DNA from: UBA2279 sp034399355
GTDB taxonomy: Bacteria; Actinomycetota; Coriobacteriia; Anaerosomatales; Anaerosomataceae
DNA: 64,000 nucleotides
Assembly: GCA_034399355.1 (NCBI GenBank)
Contig: JAXMMT010000037.1
Span: 1-64,000 of the forward strand
Reading direction: 5' to 3'
Below the pieces are notes generated by a model. The model had not been told where the DNA came from and ran no database searches. It saw only the letters and a list, made by a program, of their open reading frames with translations. Shown in pieces: positions 46,376 to 55,249 of the stretch. The translations under genes were made by a program, and so were the position numbers. Positions within the stretch are counted from its first letter, which is position 1, and the number at the start of each line of letters is the position of its first letter.

Positions 46376-47496
46376 GACTGCAGCCCTCCCATCGCCAGAC
46401 CGATAGCGACGACGCTGCCGAAGTTGTCGGCCCGGACTACCGCCTGGGCGGTACCAGACAGCGTCACATGGGCGAGCGGGTCGCCAATCTCCACTCTCGC
46501 CTGCAAGCCCTTTTCGAGATACCCGGCCAGGTTTTTCAGCTGGGCGCCGCTACCAGTGAGCAGGATTCGCTGAATCGTGCGCACCTGAGCTGTCTGGGTC
46601 AGGTAGTAGTCCAGGGACCTGCGGACCTCGGCAATGAACTTGTTGACCTCGCGCTCCAGGGACTCTTGAACCGGTTGCACGAGCGACGGATCCAGGCCTT
46701 CAGGGACATCGCTCGTACCAGACTCGACGTCGGGCAGCCCGACCTGCATCTTGAGCGCCTCAGCCTCATCGAATGTAAGGTTGAGCACATTGGCGATCGC
46801 CTGCGTGAACTGGTTTCCGGCAAGCGAAGAAATGCGGTTGAAGCGCGGAATGCCGCGTTCTACCACACTGATGTTCGTGATTCCCGACGAGATATGGATA
46901 ATACCGACGGTCGAGTCATCATCATCAGCGGCCAGCACCGGCTGCCCCACGCCCATCAGGGCACGTACGATAGCAAACGATGACACATCGATTTGCGTGA
47001 GCTTGAGTCCAGCCCCCTCGACGGCAGCGACGATGTTCCCGATCATATCCCGGTGCGCAGCAACAAGGAGAACTTCCATCATGTGCTCATCACTCGGGGT
47101 CATGTAGTCGCCGATGATCTGGAAGTCGAGGATGGACTCCTCAACAGCCATGGGGATGTAGTCCTGGGCCTGATACTGAATGGCGCCCTCGAGTTCGGAT
47201 CGCTCCATGAACGGCAGATCGATCAGGCGCACGATGACCTTCTGGTTGGCGACGCCAACGGCGACGTTCTTGCCACGCACGCTACTACGGCGCTGGAGTT
47301 CTTTGATTGCCGCAGTCACAGCCTCGACGTCGACGATCTCGCCCTCGACAACCGCGCCCATAGGAATCTCAACGGAGGCGTAGCCGGAAAGCTCACAACC
47401 CGCGCCGACAGGTTTGACCTGCGCAACACGGACATGGTCGGTTCCGATATCCAATCCGATCGCCGCTGAGCTGCCACCGAAGGAGATCGAGGACAA
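46372..47496 (-). CDS. pilM: Type IV pilus actin-like ATPase PilM
   Basis: Cytoplasmic FtsA/actin-fold protein of 374 residues that ties the motor to PilN-PilO. Visible: phosphate loop AIGLDIGTDHVRVAQV, the NVAVGVANQKVIVRLIDLP region, EGAIQYQAQDYIP, second phosphate loop VGIIHISSGITNISV and adenosine motif ILLTGSGAQLKNL. The start is a TTG at 47496, unusual, but AAGGAGG stands 6 nt upstream. A 194-bp leader separates it from the minor pilins. Confidence 0.95.
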   Translation of the reverse strand: MSSISFGGSSAAIGLDIGTDHVRVAQVKPVGAGCELSGYASVEIPMGAVVEGEIVDVEAVTAAIKELQRRSSVRGKNVAVGVANQKVIVRLIDLPFMERSELEGAIQYQAQDYIPMAVEESILDFQIIGDYMTPSDEHMMEVLLVAAHRDMIGNIVAAVEGAGLKLTQIDVSSFAIVRALMGVGQPVLAADDDDSTVGIIHISSGITNISVVERGIPRFNRISSLAGNQFTQAIANVLNLTFDEAEALKMQVGLPDVESGTSDVPEGLDPSLVQPVQESLEREVNKFIAEVRRSLDYYLTQTAQVRTIQRILLTGSGAQLKNLAGYLEKGLQARVEIGDPLAHVTLSGTAQAVVRADNFGSVVAIGLAMGGLQS

Positions 47497-47690
47497 GAGA
47501 CGCCTCCTTCTAACGTTGCCACGACAAGACTACGGTTGTTGCTGCTACGTGCGACGTCCCCCTGAGGCGGACACCACAGAGTACATGCCGCTCTGCTTCA
47601 TGTGAATGAACTCACGGACGTACCGATAACATCCAATCGTACTTGCACCCATATTGTCAACAAACTTCCCCCGCCGGACACGTTGAGCGT
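47497..47690 (-). promoter_or_regulatory. Leader region of pilMNO with a TTGACA element
   Basis: The longest non-coding gap inside the pilus locus. On the minus strand a consensus -35 TTGACA is followed after 18 bp by TTGGAT, a poor -10. A message starting there would have an untranslated leader of well over 100 nt before the AAGGAGG of pilM. I find no hairpin with a T run and no match to the c-di-GMP-I riboswitch core. An internal promoter for pilM-N-O-P is plausible. Confidence 0.35.
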
Positions 47691-49226
47691 TCACCTTCGA
47701 CTCCATAGCCCAGGCGTGGTGAAGCCCCCGTCCCCGCCGGGCAGCGAGTCCGGCAGATAGCTTGGCAGCAGTGGGTTAGTCACCAGATCGGTGTTGGGGA
47801 AGCTGAACTCCATCTGGTTCGAAAGGATCGAACCCCTGATCGAGGTAAGTGGCTGTGGCACATAGAGGGTACCGTCAGCGTAGAATGCACCCGAATAGTC
47901 GAAGGCGTTGTCTCGGATGGGTGTGGTTCCACTGTTCGAGCCTTTACCCTTCATCGTGATCGAACCCGGGGTGACGATTCCGAGCGCCCACTTCTTGTCC
48001 TCGCCCACCTTGTTGACCGTGACGGCAGCGGTGGAGTAGCTGAACGGACGCAGCCGACCGTTCAGAGTGACCGGACCATTCGCTATGATCGTCCCGTTCC
48101 CGATGTACATCACATCGTCGCTAACCACGAGCGGCCCATCGACGAACACAGTCCCACTTATGAAGAGAAGGTCCCACTCTGAGGTGAACTCATCCCAGTA
48201 TGCGAAGTCGTCGTGAAGGTTCGAGTAGCTGATGGGGTAGGGCGTGACACCGCCAGCAGGAATCACCTGGCCGGTCGTGTCAATCGAGCCCCACGAGCCA
48301 AACGACCCCGTACCGAGCGTCAGCGTGGTGATGCCCGACTCAAGAGGCCTGATGGTGCTGGTAGCCTCTCCGTAGTACTTGTAGACGGCGGAACTCCAGC
48401 TCGTCGTCTCCAGGTTCGCGGGTGGCTCGGCCGGAGAAAGAGCTGATCCCATCTTGTCATCAACCGATTCTGCCTGGGCCTTGGTCGCATATCCCCTCAT
48501 GTCATCGAGGGTGAGCTTGGGCAGCGTGATATCCGGTACATTGAGGAACGGGCCCGTGATGAACACGTTCTCCGGTTTCTGGAAGTCGGTCACACCATCG
48601 CAATACACCTTGACAAGCTGGCCACTCTCACCAATCACTCCGCTGGCCCTCTGGCTGAGCTTCGCGTCCTTGACGAACAAGGGGCCTTCCATGACAGACA
48701 TGTTCGCCTCTACGGCCAGGTTGCCCCTGACATAGAAGGGACCGTAGATGTTGGACGATCCGTTTAGGCCACTCGAACCACTCGTCAGTGATTGTGAGCC
48801 TGTACCGGCGAAGTTCATCTCCCACAGGTTCAGGTAGAAGAACCGCTGGACCACGGTTTCCGTGCTGCCGTCGACACCGACGCCCTCCGAAACGAGTTCG
48901 TACTCTCCCGCTTCACCCAAGTCTGTGAGAGTGACGGTAGCCGTGCCGTCTGTGGTGGCCAGCGTGAATGGATAACCGGTGGCGTCCGGATGGAAGGTCG
49001 ATAGCGCGGTGTCGAGACCGGCGCACGCGACGCGAAACGCTCGGGTCTCACCTTCAGCCCTGGACGCTTCATGCAACGCCTGCGAAGCAAGTACGAACGA
49101 TCCGATTGCCAACGCGGTCACGACGACCATCACGCCAAGCACCGTGATCATCGCCACACCGTCATCCGCAGCGAACGCGTGTCGCAGCGCGAGTCGTCTC
49201 CCCCTGATGGATGAGTCTTTGTCCAT
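47691..49226 (-). CDS. PilX-like minor pilin with large beta-rich domain
   Basis: A 511-residue protein with a prepilin-type N-terminus: basic leader, DDG before VAMITVLGVMVVVTALAIG (about residues 21-48). As in PilX, the Glu at position 5 of the mature protein is absent. The rest is a long series of short beta-like repeats rich in Gly/Asn (GPFYVRGNLAVEANM, then GPLFVKDAKL, GPLVVSDDVMYIGNGT, GPVTLNGRLR), resembling right-handed beta-helix or bactofilin-like rungs. Likely a minor, perhaps tip, pilin that is surface exposed. AGGTGA precedes the ATG, 6 bp after the previous gene. Confidence 0.75.
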   Translation of the reverse strand: MDKDSSIRGRRLALRHAFAADDGVAMITVLGVMVVVTALAIGSFVLASQALHEASRAEGETRAFRVACAGLDTALSTFHPDATGYPFTLATTDGTATVTLTDLGEAGEYELVSEGVGVDGSTETVVQRFFYLNLWEMNFAGTGSQSLTSGSSGLNGSSNIYGPFYVRGNLAVEANMSVMEGPLFVKDAKLSQRASGVIGESGQLVKVYCDGVTDFQKPENVFITGPFLNVPDITLPKLTLDDMRGYATKAQAESVDDKMGSALSPAEPPANLETTSWSSAVYKYYGEATSTIRPLESGITTLTLGTGSFGSWGSIDTTGQVIPAGGVTPYPISYSNLHDDFAYWDEFTSEWDLLFISGTVFVDGPLVVSDDVMYIGNGTIIANGPVTLNGRLRPFSYSTAAVTVNKVGEDKKWALGIVTPGSITMKGKGSNSGTTPIRDNAFDYSGAFYADGTLYVPQPLTSIRGSILSNQMEFSFPNTDLVTNPLLPSYLPDSLPGGDGGFTTPGLWSRR

Positions 49227-49232
49227 GTGCTG

Positions 49233-49820
49233 TCACCTGTTTCTGAAGAACACCTGACGTGAGTCAGAGAACTGCTTCTCGTCGTACTCGGTCACCACAG
49301 TGATGATCACACTTGCAGCGTACTGCTTGATGTAGGTCGAATCCTCGCCGCTGATATCGGTGCCGTCGATATCCAGGTAGCGAAACAGGGGCACTGCTGC
49401 GGCGCGATTGGCATTGTGCCCGGACCACACTCGCGTCCTGGCCGTCGGGTTATCGATCTGCTCGCTATAGACTTCGGTCAGACGACCGTCGCTGGTCACC
49501 TCGAATCCGTGAATCTCATAGTGATCGTCGCGGTCCTGATCGGTTTTGACCCAGCACACGTACGCGTCACCGACGATGGGTACGTCCGGATCGGAAGTCG
49601 CCCACGGCACACGCTGACTGAACAGGCGCTCAAGATGTTCCAGGGGCTGACCGATCTCCCGGCTTATCCATGCCTGCTGGTCGCTTTGCACGCTGCCCTT
49701 CTGGATCAGCGTGAGCAAGGCGTACGCGCCGCCTAGAACGAACCCGAGGAGTGCGACGACGACAAGGAGTTCGGCAAGCGTGAACCCGTCATCGGTTCGC
49801 TTCTGGCAACGGGCGCCCAT
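49233..49820 (-). CDS. PilW/PilJ-like minor pilin
   Basis: A 195-residue prepilin-like protein. The cleavage site is DDG before FTLAELLVVVALLGFVLGGA, with Glu5 in place for pilin packing. The globular part carries RVPWATSDPDVPIVG and HYEIHGFEVTSDG with no family I can name further. The ATG at 49820 overlaps the preceding stop (TGATG); GTG codons at 49823 and 49826 are alternatives. It sits in the middle of three co-transcribed minor pilin genes. Confidence 0.78.
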   Translation of the reverse strand: MGARCQKRTDDGFTLAELLVVVALLGFVLGGAYALLTLIQKGSVQSDQQAWISREIGQPLEHLERLFSQRVPWATSDPDVPIVGDAYVCWVKTDQDRDDHYEIHGFEVTSDGRLTEVYSEQIDNPTARTRVWSGHNANRAAAVPLFRYLDIDGTDISGEDSTYIKQYAASVIITVVTEYDEKQFSDSRQVFFRNR

Positions 49821-51319
49821 CACCACGTACCCTCCCCGAACGTGTAGGTTCCGGAATCGTGCTCCACTGTGGTGACCGCGTTCGAGGTGATCACGATCGT
49901 GCTGGCGACTCCGTCACCTTTTGGCTGTGTCGTGACCTTCACGCTGTACGTGCTGGTCGGGAACGGGTTGGTCTTGGGATCCCCCGCCGTCACCACCGGC
50001 GGAGTGTACGTGTTGGCGGTCGAGGTGCTCACAACCGTGGTGCCTGCGTACCAGGCATAGGAGGTCGAGCCTTCCCAGGTGGGAAACGCCGGAGGCGTCA
50101 CTGACAGCGTCGGCGTTACGGTCCACCCTTTGGAATTGCCGGTCGTCGTCTTGACAACTGCGTACGACCCGGTCAGAAGTGGCCTGGTCACGAAGGGTGC
50201 GATGGCGGTCCAGTCCGTTTGATGGCCCAGCGGGCTGTAGGCACGTACCTGGGCGACGTATTGTGTGAAGGGCGCCGCGGGAACGTCGAACGTGGTCGCG
50301 GAGCCCGAGTACCCGGACACCAGAGTCCATGTCACCAGCGGATCGGGCGTGATCTGGCCCGCGTCGTGCCGCCGCAACTCGACCTCGTAGCCGTATGCCC
50401 AGCTCGTTCCGTCAAGTACCGGATCCCACGTCAGCGCTCCGCTCATCGAGCCGGGGGACGCGTAGGTGAGCGGCGATGGCGCCACATCGGGAGCCCGATT
50501 GTCAACGACATACTGGCGCAGGTCGTAGACCTTGACACCGGCACTGTCACGAACATATACGGCAACAGAACGCAACCCCTCGTCTACGCGAGGCGCACCT
50601 TCTACGTCCAACTGGTTCAGGTTCCATGCGAACGATGTCGGAAGAGTGGTCCAGGAGGGCGTCGGCCAAATCGCGCTTGTTCCAAGCATGTCCTCCAGCG
50701 TGAAGGCGTCATCGCACCAGATGGAGACCTCGTCGACCGTCCTGGGGGAAACCGCGCTCGTCTCCAGCTGCAAGGTCAGTTGATGCTCCGTTCCACCAGA
50801 GTCACGCCAGTAGGAAACACCGTCGCCCGCCAACCATACGGCCGTTCCGTCCGGCGGGGTCGGCGAGACGAAGCGGATCTTCGGGTCCGTGCCGGGACTG
50901 CGTGTCGCGGCGGTCAGATGTTGGTCCCGGTCGCGGATGACGACCATCAGATTGGACACCTTGGAGAAGCCGTCCACGCGAGTAGTGGTCACGCTCAGAT
51001 ACACGTTCTTGAGCGCAGCGTTGTCGCCGTCCTGCACGGTGGGTTCGATCGTGACCGTGTACTCCTCGTTCACCACGGTGGTGGCCTCAATCGAGGCGAC
51101 CGTAACGAACGGCAGCGAACGCGCCCACTCGATGTAGCTACTGACGGCGTTGTTCGTGACGTTGATCTGCTTGGCCTCCGCACCCATCATCATGGTCCGC
51201 CCGAGAAGCCCGAGCACACCGGTCATGATGATGAACAGGATGGACGCCGCGACAACGACTTCAATCAGAGTCATTCCATCGTCGTCGCAAAAGATCCTCT
51301 TGAACCGCCCCAAAGCCAT
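49820..51319 (-). CDS. PilV-like minor pilin with fibronectin-like C-terminal domains
   Basis: A 499-residue protein beginning with a prepilin leader (DDDG before MTLIEVVVAASILFIIMTGV; Glu5 present; first residue Met, as in some minor pilins). After about residue 130 it becomes a multi-domain, Ser/Thr/Val-rich ectodomain. Two regions look like fibronectin-III or Ig folds: WDPVLDGTSWAYGYEVELRR with VAQVRAYSPLGHQTDW, and SYAWYAGTTVVSTSTANTYT. Large modular minor pilins often act as adhesins; that is inference. It is first of the minor pilin group, 96 bp after a CRP-like palindrome. Confidence 0.75.
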   Translation of the reverse strand: MALGRFKRIFCDDDGMTLIEVVVAASILFIIMTGVLGLLGRTMMMGAEAKQINVTNNAVSSYIEWARSLPFVTVASIEATTVVNEEYTVTIEPTVQDGDNAALKNVYLSVTTTRVDGFSKVSNLMVVIRDRDQHLTAATRSPGTDPKIRFVSPTPPDGTAVWLAGDGVSYWRDSGGTEHQLTLQLETSAVSPRTVDEVSIWCDDAFTLEDMLGTSAIWPTPSWTTLPTSFAWNLNQLDVEGAPRVDEGLRSVAVYVRDSAGVKVYDLRQYVVDNRAPDVAPSPLTYASPGSMSGALTWDPVLDGTSWAYGYEVELRRHDAGQITPDPLVTWTLVSGYSGSATTFDVPAAPFTQYVAQVRAYSPLGHQTDWTAIAPFVTRPLLTGSYAVVKTTTGNSKGWTVTPTLSVTPPAFPTWEGSTSYAWYAGTTVVSTSTANTYTPPVVTAGDPKTNPFPTSTYSVKVTTQPKGDGVASTIVITSNAVTTVEHDSGTYTFGEGTW

Positions 51320-51415
51320 CAGTGTCTCAACTCCCCTGTGCGCAGCACAGTCCACATGAGATTATGCCCACGATGAAGACTATCGGCCTCACCTGTATCG
51401 ACCTTGAGCAGCCGG

Positions 51416-51431
51416 CGTGATATTCATCACA
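51416..51431. promoter_or_regulatory. CRP/FNR-like palindrome upstream of the minor pilin genes
   Basis: On the minus strand it reads TGTGA-N6-TCACG, one mismatch from the CRP consensus TGTGAN6TCACA, within a 9-bp inverted repeat (51413-51434). A -10-like CATAAT lies at 51361-51366 with no -35, so the site centre would fall near -70, a usual place for activator binding. The gap holds no other feature. Confidence 0.45.
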
Positions 51432-51449
51432 CCGCAACACTCCTACATT

Positions 51450-52289
51450 CTAGACGAGTCCCACGAGCCGCGCATACGCAGTCCACACGGCCGGACCGAC
51501 CGTGGCTGCCAGCACGGCACCGGCAGCAAGAAAGGGGCCAAACGGAATACGGGCCGATCGAAGGTCTCCCCCGCGCCGTGAGGTACACAGCCCATAGACT
51601 GCCCCGAGTATGCTACCCACCATCAAAACCATCAGTACATACGGGCCGAGAAACAGGCCCAGCACCGCGAGGAGCTTGACGTCGCCCATCCCCAGACCCG
51701 CCTTGCCTCGAAGCATGCCATACAAGGCGGTGATCAGCAGGCTCACCCCTCCGCCCAGCACCAGGCCTGAAGCTGCGGCAAGCCAAGGCTGCGAAAACAA
51801 GCCGCTGCCGGCAATGCCGACCAGCGGGACCAGGGGAACGCGCGTGAACCGGGAGATGATCACGCCAATGATCCCCACTACTCCCAATGCGCCGACCAGC
51901 ACGTTTGGTAAGCGTTTGTGGTCGATGTCGATGAACGTGAGAATCAGCAGCACGTAGAAGAGAACCACGGCGAATCCGGCACTTCCCGTCATACCAAACA
52001 CGACACCGGCCAGAACCCACAACAGACATGAGGACACTTCGACCAGAGGGTAACGCGCCGATATGCGAGCGCCGCAGGAGCGACACCGGCCACGCAAGAG
52101 TAGCCAGGAGAGCACGGGAACATTGTCGTACCACGCGATCGACGCGGAGCAACTCGGGCAGTGCGACGGCGGTGACGTAAGGGACTCTCCGCGAGGGAAG
52201 CGCCAGATCACAACGTTCGCGAAGCTGCCGAACGACAGTCCGAGGCCCCCGAGCACGAACAAGAAGAACCCGTACGGTACGTCGATCAC
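51450..52289 (-). CDS. pilD: Prepilin peptidase/N-methyltransferase PilD
   Basis: Membrane aspartyl protease that removes pilin leaders and methylates the new N-terminus. The 279 residues have the methyltransferase domain with zinc cysteines CPSC and CRSC (about residues 43-73) and about seven membrane segments. The two catalytic aspartates lie in FIDIDHKRLP and GMGDVKLLA. GTG at 52289 has AGGAG 7 nt upstream. It sits between pilA and the minor pilins, all of which are its substrates. Confidence 0.95.
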   Translation of the reverse strand: MIDVPYGFFLFVLGGLGLSFGSFANVVIWRFPRGESLTSPPSHCPSCSASIAWYDNVPVLSWLLLRGRCRSCGARISARYPLVEVSSCLLWVLAGVVFGMTGSAGFAVVLFYVLLILTFIDIDHKRLPNVLVGALGVVGIIGVIISRFTRVPLVPLVGIAGSGLFSQPWLAAASGLVLGGGVSLLITALYGMLRGKAGLGMGDVKLLAVLGLFLGPYVLMVLMVGSILGAVYGLCTSRRGGDLRSARIPFGPFLAAGAVLAATVGPAVWTAYARLVGLV

Positions 52290-52358
52290 AGACAGACTCC
52301 TGTTGCTGGGCGGCAGTTAATCCAAGAGTACCGACTGCCGCGTCATCCAGGAAGAGGC

Positions 52359-52392
52359 AAGAAAAAGAGCCGGCGGCTTGTCGCCGCCGGCT
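52359..52392 (-). terminator. Rho-independent terminator after pilA
   Basis: GCCGGCGGC (52369-52377) pairs with its complement (52383-52391) around a 5-nt loop; on the minus strand the stem is followed by TCTTTTTCTT. It lies about 25 bp after the pilin stop, so the major pilin message ends here and pilD downstream needs its own promoter or read-through. Confidence 0.85.
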
Positions 52393-52416
52393 TTCGAACC
52401 CAGGAACTCATGGAAC

Positions 52417-52797
52417 CTAGAAGTGAGTGTGTGTTGACGTGCCCGGGGTAATGAGCAATGTCGCGCCACCATCGTCAGAAGTCACCGTACCACTCGCGTC
52501 AACAGCATATCCCCCGGCAATGCTCGGGCATACCGGAGCCGTTTTGAGGTAGGTGGGGACAAGGGCGCCAGCAGCGGTGATGGTGTGTGCAGTCCACGTG
52601 AGCGTCGGGTTGCTTGCCAGGTACTGCTGGACCGCACCTTCGACCGTGCGCTGGTTCGCCTGACAGGTGCGCAGACGAGCACTGTCGGATGCCGCGTTGA
52701 AGACCGGGATAGCGATTGCAACAAGAATACCGATAATAAGAACGACAACCATGAGCTCGACGAGGGTGAAGCCCTCGTCCTTCCTGAACATCTTCAT
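52417..52797 (-). CDS. pilA: Major type IV pilin PilA
   Basis: A 126-residue pilin precursor: short basic leader MKMFRKDEG, cleavage before FTLVELMVVVLIIGILVAIA with Glu5, then the long hydrophobic helix and a small globular domain with two cysteines (TCQANQ and PVCPSIAG) that could form the usual disulfide. The ATG at 52797 has GGGAGGTGG 7 nt upstream, a strong site. A CATAAT -10-like element lies at 52856-52861. With its own leader and terminator it is set up for high, separate expression. Confidence 0.95.
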   Translation of the reverse strand: MKMFRKDEGFTLVELMVVVLIIGILVAIAIPVFNAASDSARLRTCQANQRTVEGAVQQYLASNPTLTWTAHTITAAGALVPTYLKTAPVCPSIAGGYAVDASGTVTSDDGGATLLITPGTSTHTHF

Positions 52798-52855
52798 TAG
52801 ATGTCCACCTCCCTTTCCATTTGATTACAGGACCCGCCTGGATCCATACCTCCAC

Positions 52856-52861
52856 ATTATG
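52856..52861 (-). promoter_or_regulatory. Candidate -10 element for pilA
   Basis: CATAAT on the minus strand stands about 59 bp before the pilA ATG, in the 116-bp gap after pilC. The expected -35 position reads CTTTCC, a poor match. The same CATAAT hexamer, also without a -35, precedes the minor pilins, so an activator may be shared. Confidence 0.3.
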
Positions 52862-52913
52862 TGTATCGACTACGATAAGGAAAGCTTTAGGACGTTCTTC
52901 GCATCCTCTCCCA

Positions 52914-54128
52914 CTATTTGACCAGCGTGATCATCTGGAACATCGGCATGTAGAGCGCGATGACCATGCCGCCAACGATAACGCCCAGGGTCGCCATCAT
53001 CATCGGCTCGATCAGGGACGTCAGCCCGTCCACCCCTGCTGAGACCTCCTCATCGTAGAAGTCGGCGACCTTGTTGAGCATGGTGTCCAGCGCACCGGTC
53101 TCTTCGCCAACGGCGATCATCTGTACCAGCATCGAGGGAAAGACGGCGGACTCCCCGAGCGGCTTAGCGATCGTCTCGCCCTCCTTGATAGCGGAACGCA
53201 CCTTCTTCACCGCGCGGGCGACCACCTCGTTTCCTGCCGTGTCACCAACGATATCCAATGCAGAGAGAATGGGTACACCAGCGGAAACGAGCGTTCCGAA
53301 GGTGCGGGTGAACCGGGCAAGGGCGATCTTGCGTACCAGCCCCCCCACTGCAGGTATGCGCAGCTTGATACCGTCCCAGATGAATCGCCCGGACTCTGTC
53401 GCCACCCACCGCTTGAAAGCAATGACCACCACAACAACGGAGATGACGAAGATGATTCCTGGCAGCCCTCGCACACCTTCGGAAATGTTCACAAGAATCT
53501 GCGTTGGGAGCGGCAGCGTACCGCCCATATCAGAGAACATCTTCTGGAATGTGGGAACGACGAAGACCATCATGGCCGTCAGAATCACGAGCACGAGACC
53601 AAGCATGGCTACCGGATACGTCATCGCGGACTTGATCTTGCCCTTGAGCGCGTTCTCACTCTCGAAGTGATCCGCAAGACGGTTGAGCACCTCGTCAAGA
53701 ACACCGCCGGTCTCGCCAGCCTTGACCATGTTGATAAAGATGGGCGGGAAGATCTTGGAATGCTTCGCAAGCGCCTCGGACAGCGACTGACCCGCCTCAA
53801 CGTCACGACCCACCTGCCCGATGATCTCCCGGAGCTCTTTGGACTCAGACTGCCCCGCCAGGATGTTCAGGCACTTCGTCAGAGACAGTCCCGCATTGAT
53901 CATCGTCGCGAACTGGCGGGAGAAGATCGTGATGTCTTTCGCTTTGACACTCGTCCCGAACTTGATCTTGCTCAGTGCCGCGAACCTGTCCTCGCTGAGA
54001 TCGAGGATGATGTAGTTCATCGAGCGAAGCTTGTTTGTGACCGCCTCGCGACTCTCGCCTTCGAGCTTGCCAGAAACGACTTTGCCCGTCTTGTCGCGAA
54101 CGCTGTATTTGAAGGCAAGTGTGGCCAT
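52914..54128 (-). CDS. pilC: Type IV pilus assembly platform protein PilC
   Basis: Polytopic membrane protein of 404 residues (GspF/PilC family) on which the motors act. It has two repeated cytoplasmic GspF domains (FSRQFATMINAGLSLTKCLN and FTRTFGTLVSAGVPILSALD) and three membrane segments at about 170-195, 220-245 and 373-397. The paired GETGG and GEETGALD motifs are in place. It begins 27 bp after pilT. Confidence 0.96.
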   Translation of the reverse strand: MATLAFKYSVRDKTGKVVSGKLEGESREAVTNKLRSMNYIILDLSEDRFAALSKIKFGTSVKAKDITIFSRQFATMINAGLSLTKCLNILAGQSESKELREIIGQVGRDVEAGQSLSEALAKHSKIFPPIFINMVKAGETGGVLDEVLNRLADHFESENALKGKIKSAMTYPVAMLGLVLVILTAMMVFVVPTFQKMFSDMGGTLPLPTQILVNISEGVRGLPGIIFVISVVVVVIAFKRWVATESGRFIWDGIKLRIPAVGGLVRKIALARFTRTFGTLVSAGVPILSALDIVGDTAGNEVVARAVKKVRSAIKEGETIAKPLGESAVFPSMLVQMIAVGEETGALDTMLNKVADFYDEEVSAGVDGLTSLIEPMMMATLGVIVGGMVIALYMPMFQMITLVK

Positions 54129-54155
54129 CGCTGCTACGCCTCTTCCTGATGCCTA

Positions 54156-55220
54156 CTAATGGCTACGGCCCAACAGTGTCTTGAGTATATTCGGGTCTAC
54201 CGCCCGCTGCAGAGTGCAATCGAGACTCACGAGTCCCTGGCGATACAGCTCGGCTAGGCTCTGATCCATGGCGACCATACCATACTGATGTCCTGCCTGC
54301 ATCGCACTCGGCAGCTGGTGCGTCTTGCCCTCTCTGATCATATTCCTGATACCCGAGGTTGGTACGAGGACCTCGCACGCGACGACGCGACTTCTTCCAT
54401 CTGTCGTCGGAAGCAGCTGCTGACTCAAGATGCCCTGCAGCGTGCCTGCCAACTGCACCCGCACCTGCTGTTGCTGATACGGCGGGAACACGTCGACGAT
54501 GCGGTCGATGGTCTGGGCAGCATCCTGCGTGTGCAGGGTCGCCAGAACCAAGTGACCCGTCTCTGCAGCAGTGAGCGCGGCTTGCACGGTCTCGAGGTCG
54601 CGCATCTCACCAATGAGTATGACGTCCGGGTCCTGACGCAGGATGTACTTCAGGGCCTGCGAGAAGCTCTTCGTGTCAGAGCCGACCTCACGCTGGTTGA
54701 TCATCGCCTTCTTGTGGTGGTGGAGATACTCGATCGGGTCCTCCACCGTCATGATGTGAACCTCTTCGTTGCTGTTGATATAGTCCACCATCGTGGCCAG
54801 GGTCGTCGACTTGCCACAACCCGTCGGGCCGGTCACAAGGACGAAGCCGCGTGGCTTCTTGCAGAACGATTCGAGCACGTCCGGGAGCCGCAGCTCCTCA
54901 AAACTCCGGATCTCTACGGGGATGTGGCGGAATGCCGCGCCGACACTGTTGCGCTGGAAATAGACGTTGACCCGGAAGCGAGCGACGCCGGACAACCCAT
55001 ATGCGAAGTCGAACTCCCAGTTGCGCTCCAGGACTTCCCGTTGTTCCTCTGTGAGGATACCGTACAGCAGCTCCTTGGTTTCACGGGGAGTCAGACGGGG
55101 ACCCTCGGACGGGATAAGACGCCCGTTTATGCGCATGACCGGCGACATGCCTACCGTGACGTGGAGGTCGGAACCTCCGCGCTCCACGAGTTTTAAGAGC
55201 AGTTCGTTCAAATCAGCCAT
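54156..55220 (-). CDS. pilT: Type IV pilus retraction ATPase PilT
   Basis: Hexameric cytoplasmic ATPase that depolymerises the pilus, giving twitching motility and DNA uptake. In 354 residues: canonical start MADLNELLLKLVERGGSDLH, Walker A GPTGCGKSTTLA, Asp box VEDPIEYLHHH, Walker B DVILIGEMRDLET, His box TGHLVLATLHTQDA, and the PilT-specific AIRNLIR-like GIRNMIREGKTHQ. The ATG at 55220 matches the family N-terminus; an ATG at 55250 overlapping the pilB stop is a weaker choice. Confidence 0.95.
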   Translation of the reverse strand: MADLNELLLKLVERGGSDLHVTVGMSPVMRINGRLIPSEGPRLTPRETKELLYGILTEEQREVLERNWEFDFAYGLSGVARFRVNVYFQRNSVGAAFRHIPVEIRSFEELRLPDVLESFCKKPRGFVLVTGPTGCGKSTTLATMVDYINSNEEVHIMTVEDPIEYLHHHKKAMINQREVGSDTKSFSQALKYILRQDPDVILIGEMRDLETVQAALTAAETGHLVLATLHTQDAAQTIDRIVDVFPPYQQQQVRVQLAGTLQGILSQQLLPTTDGRSRVVACEVLVPTSGIRNMIREGKTHQLPSAMQAGHQYGMVAMDQSLAELYRQGLVSLDCTLQRAVDPNILKTLLGRSH

Positions 55221-55249
55221 GTGTCCCCATCCCTTGAACGGCGACCACA

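Noticed and set aside
47497..47690. Possible c-di-GMP riboswitch before pilM
   Set aside because: I looked for the conserved GEMM core and paired stems and did not find them on the minus strand.
50219..51376. Plus-strand frame of 385 codons across the PilV-like gene
   Set aside because: Antisense to a gene with a clear prepilin leader; its Arg/Val-rich composition is a shadow pattern.
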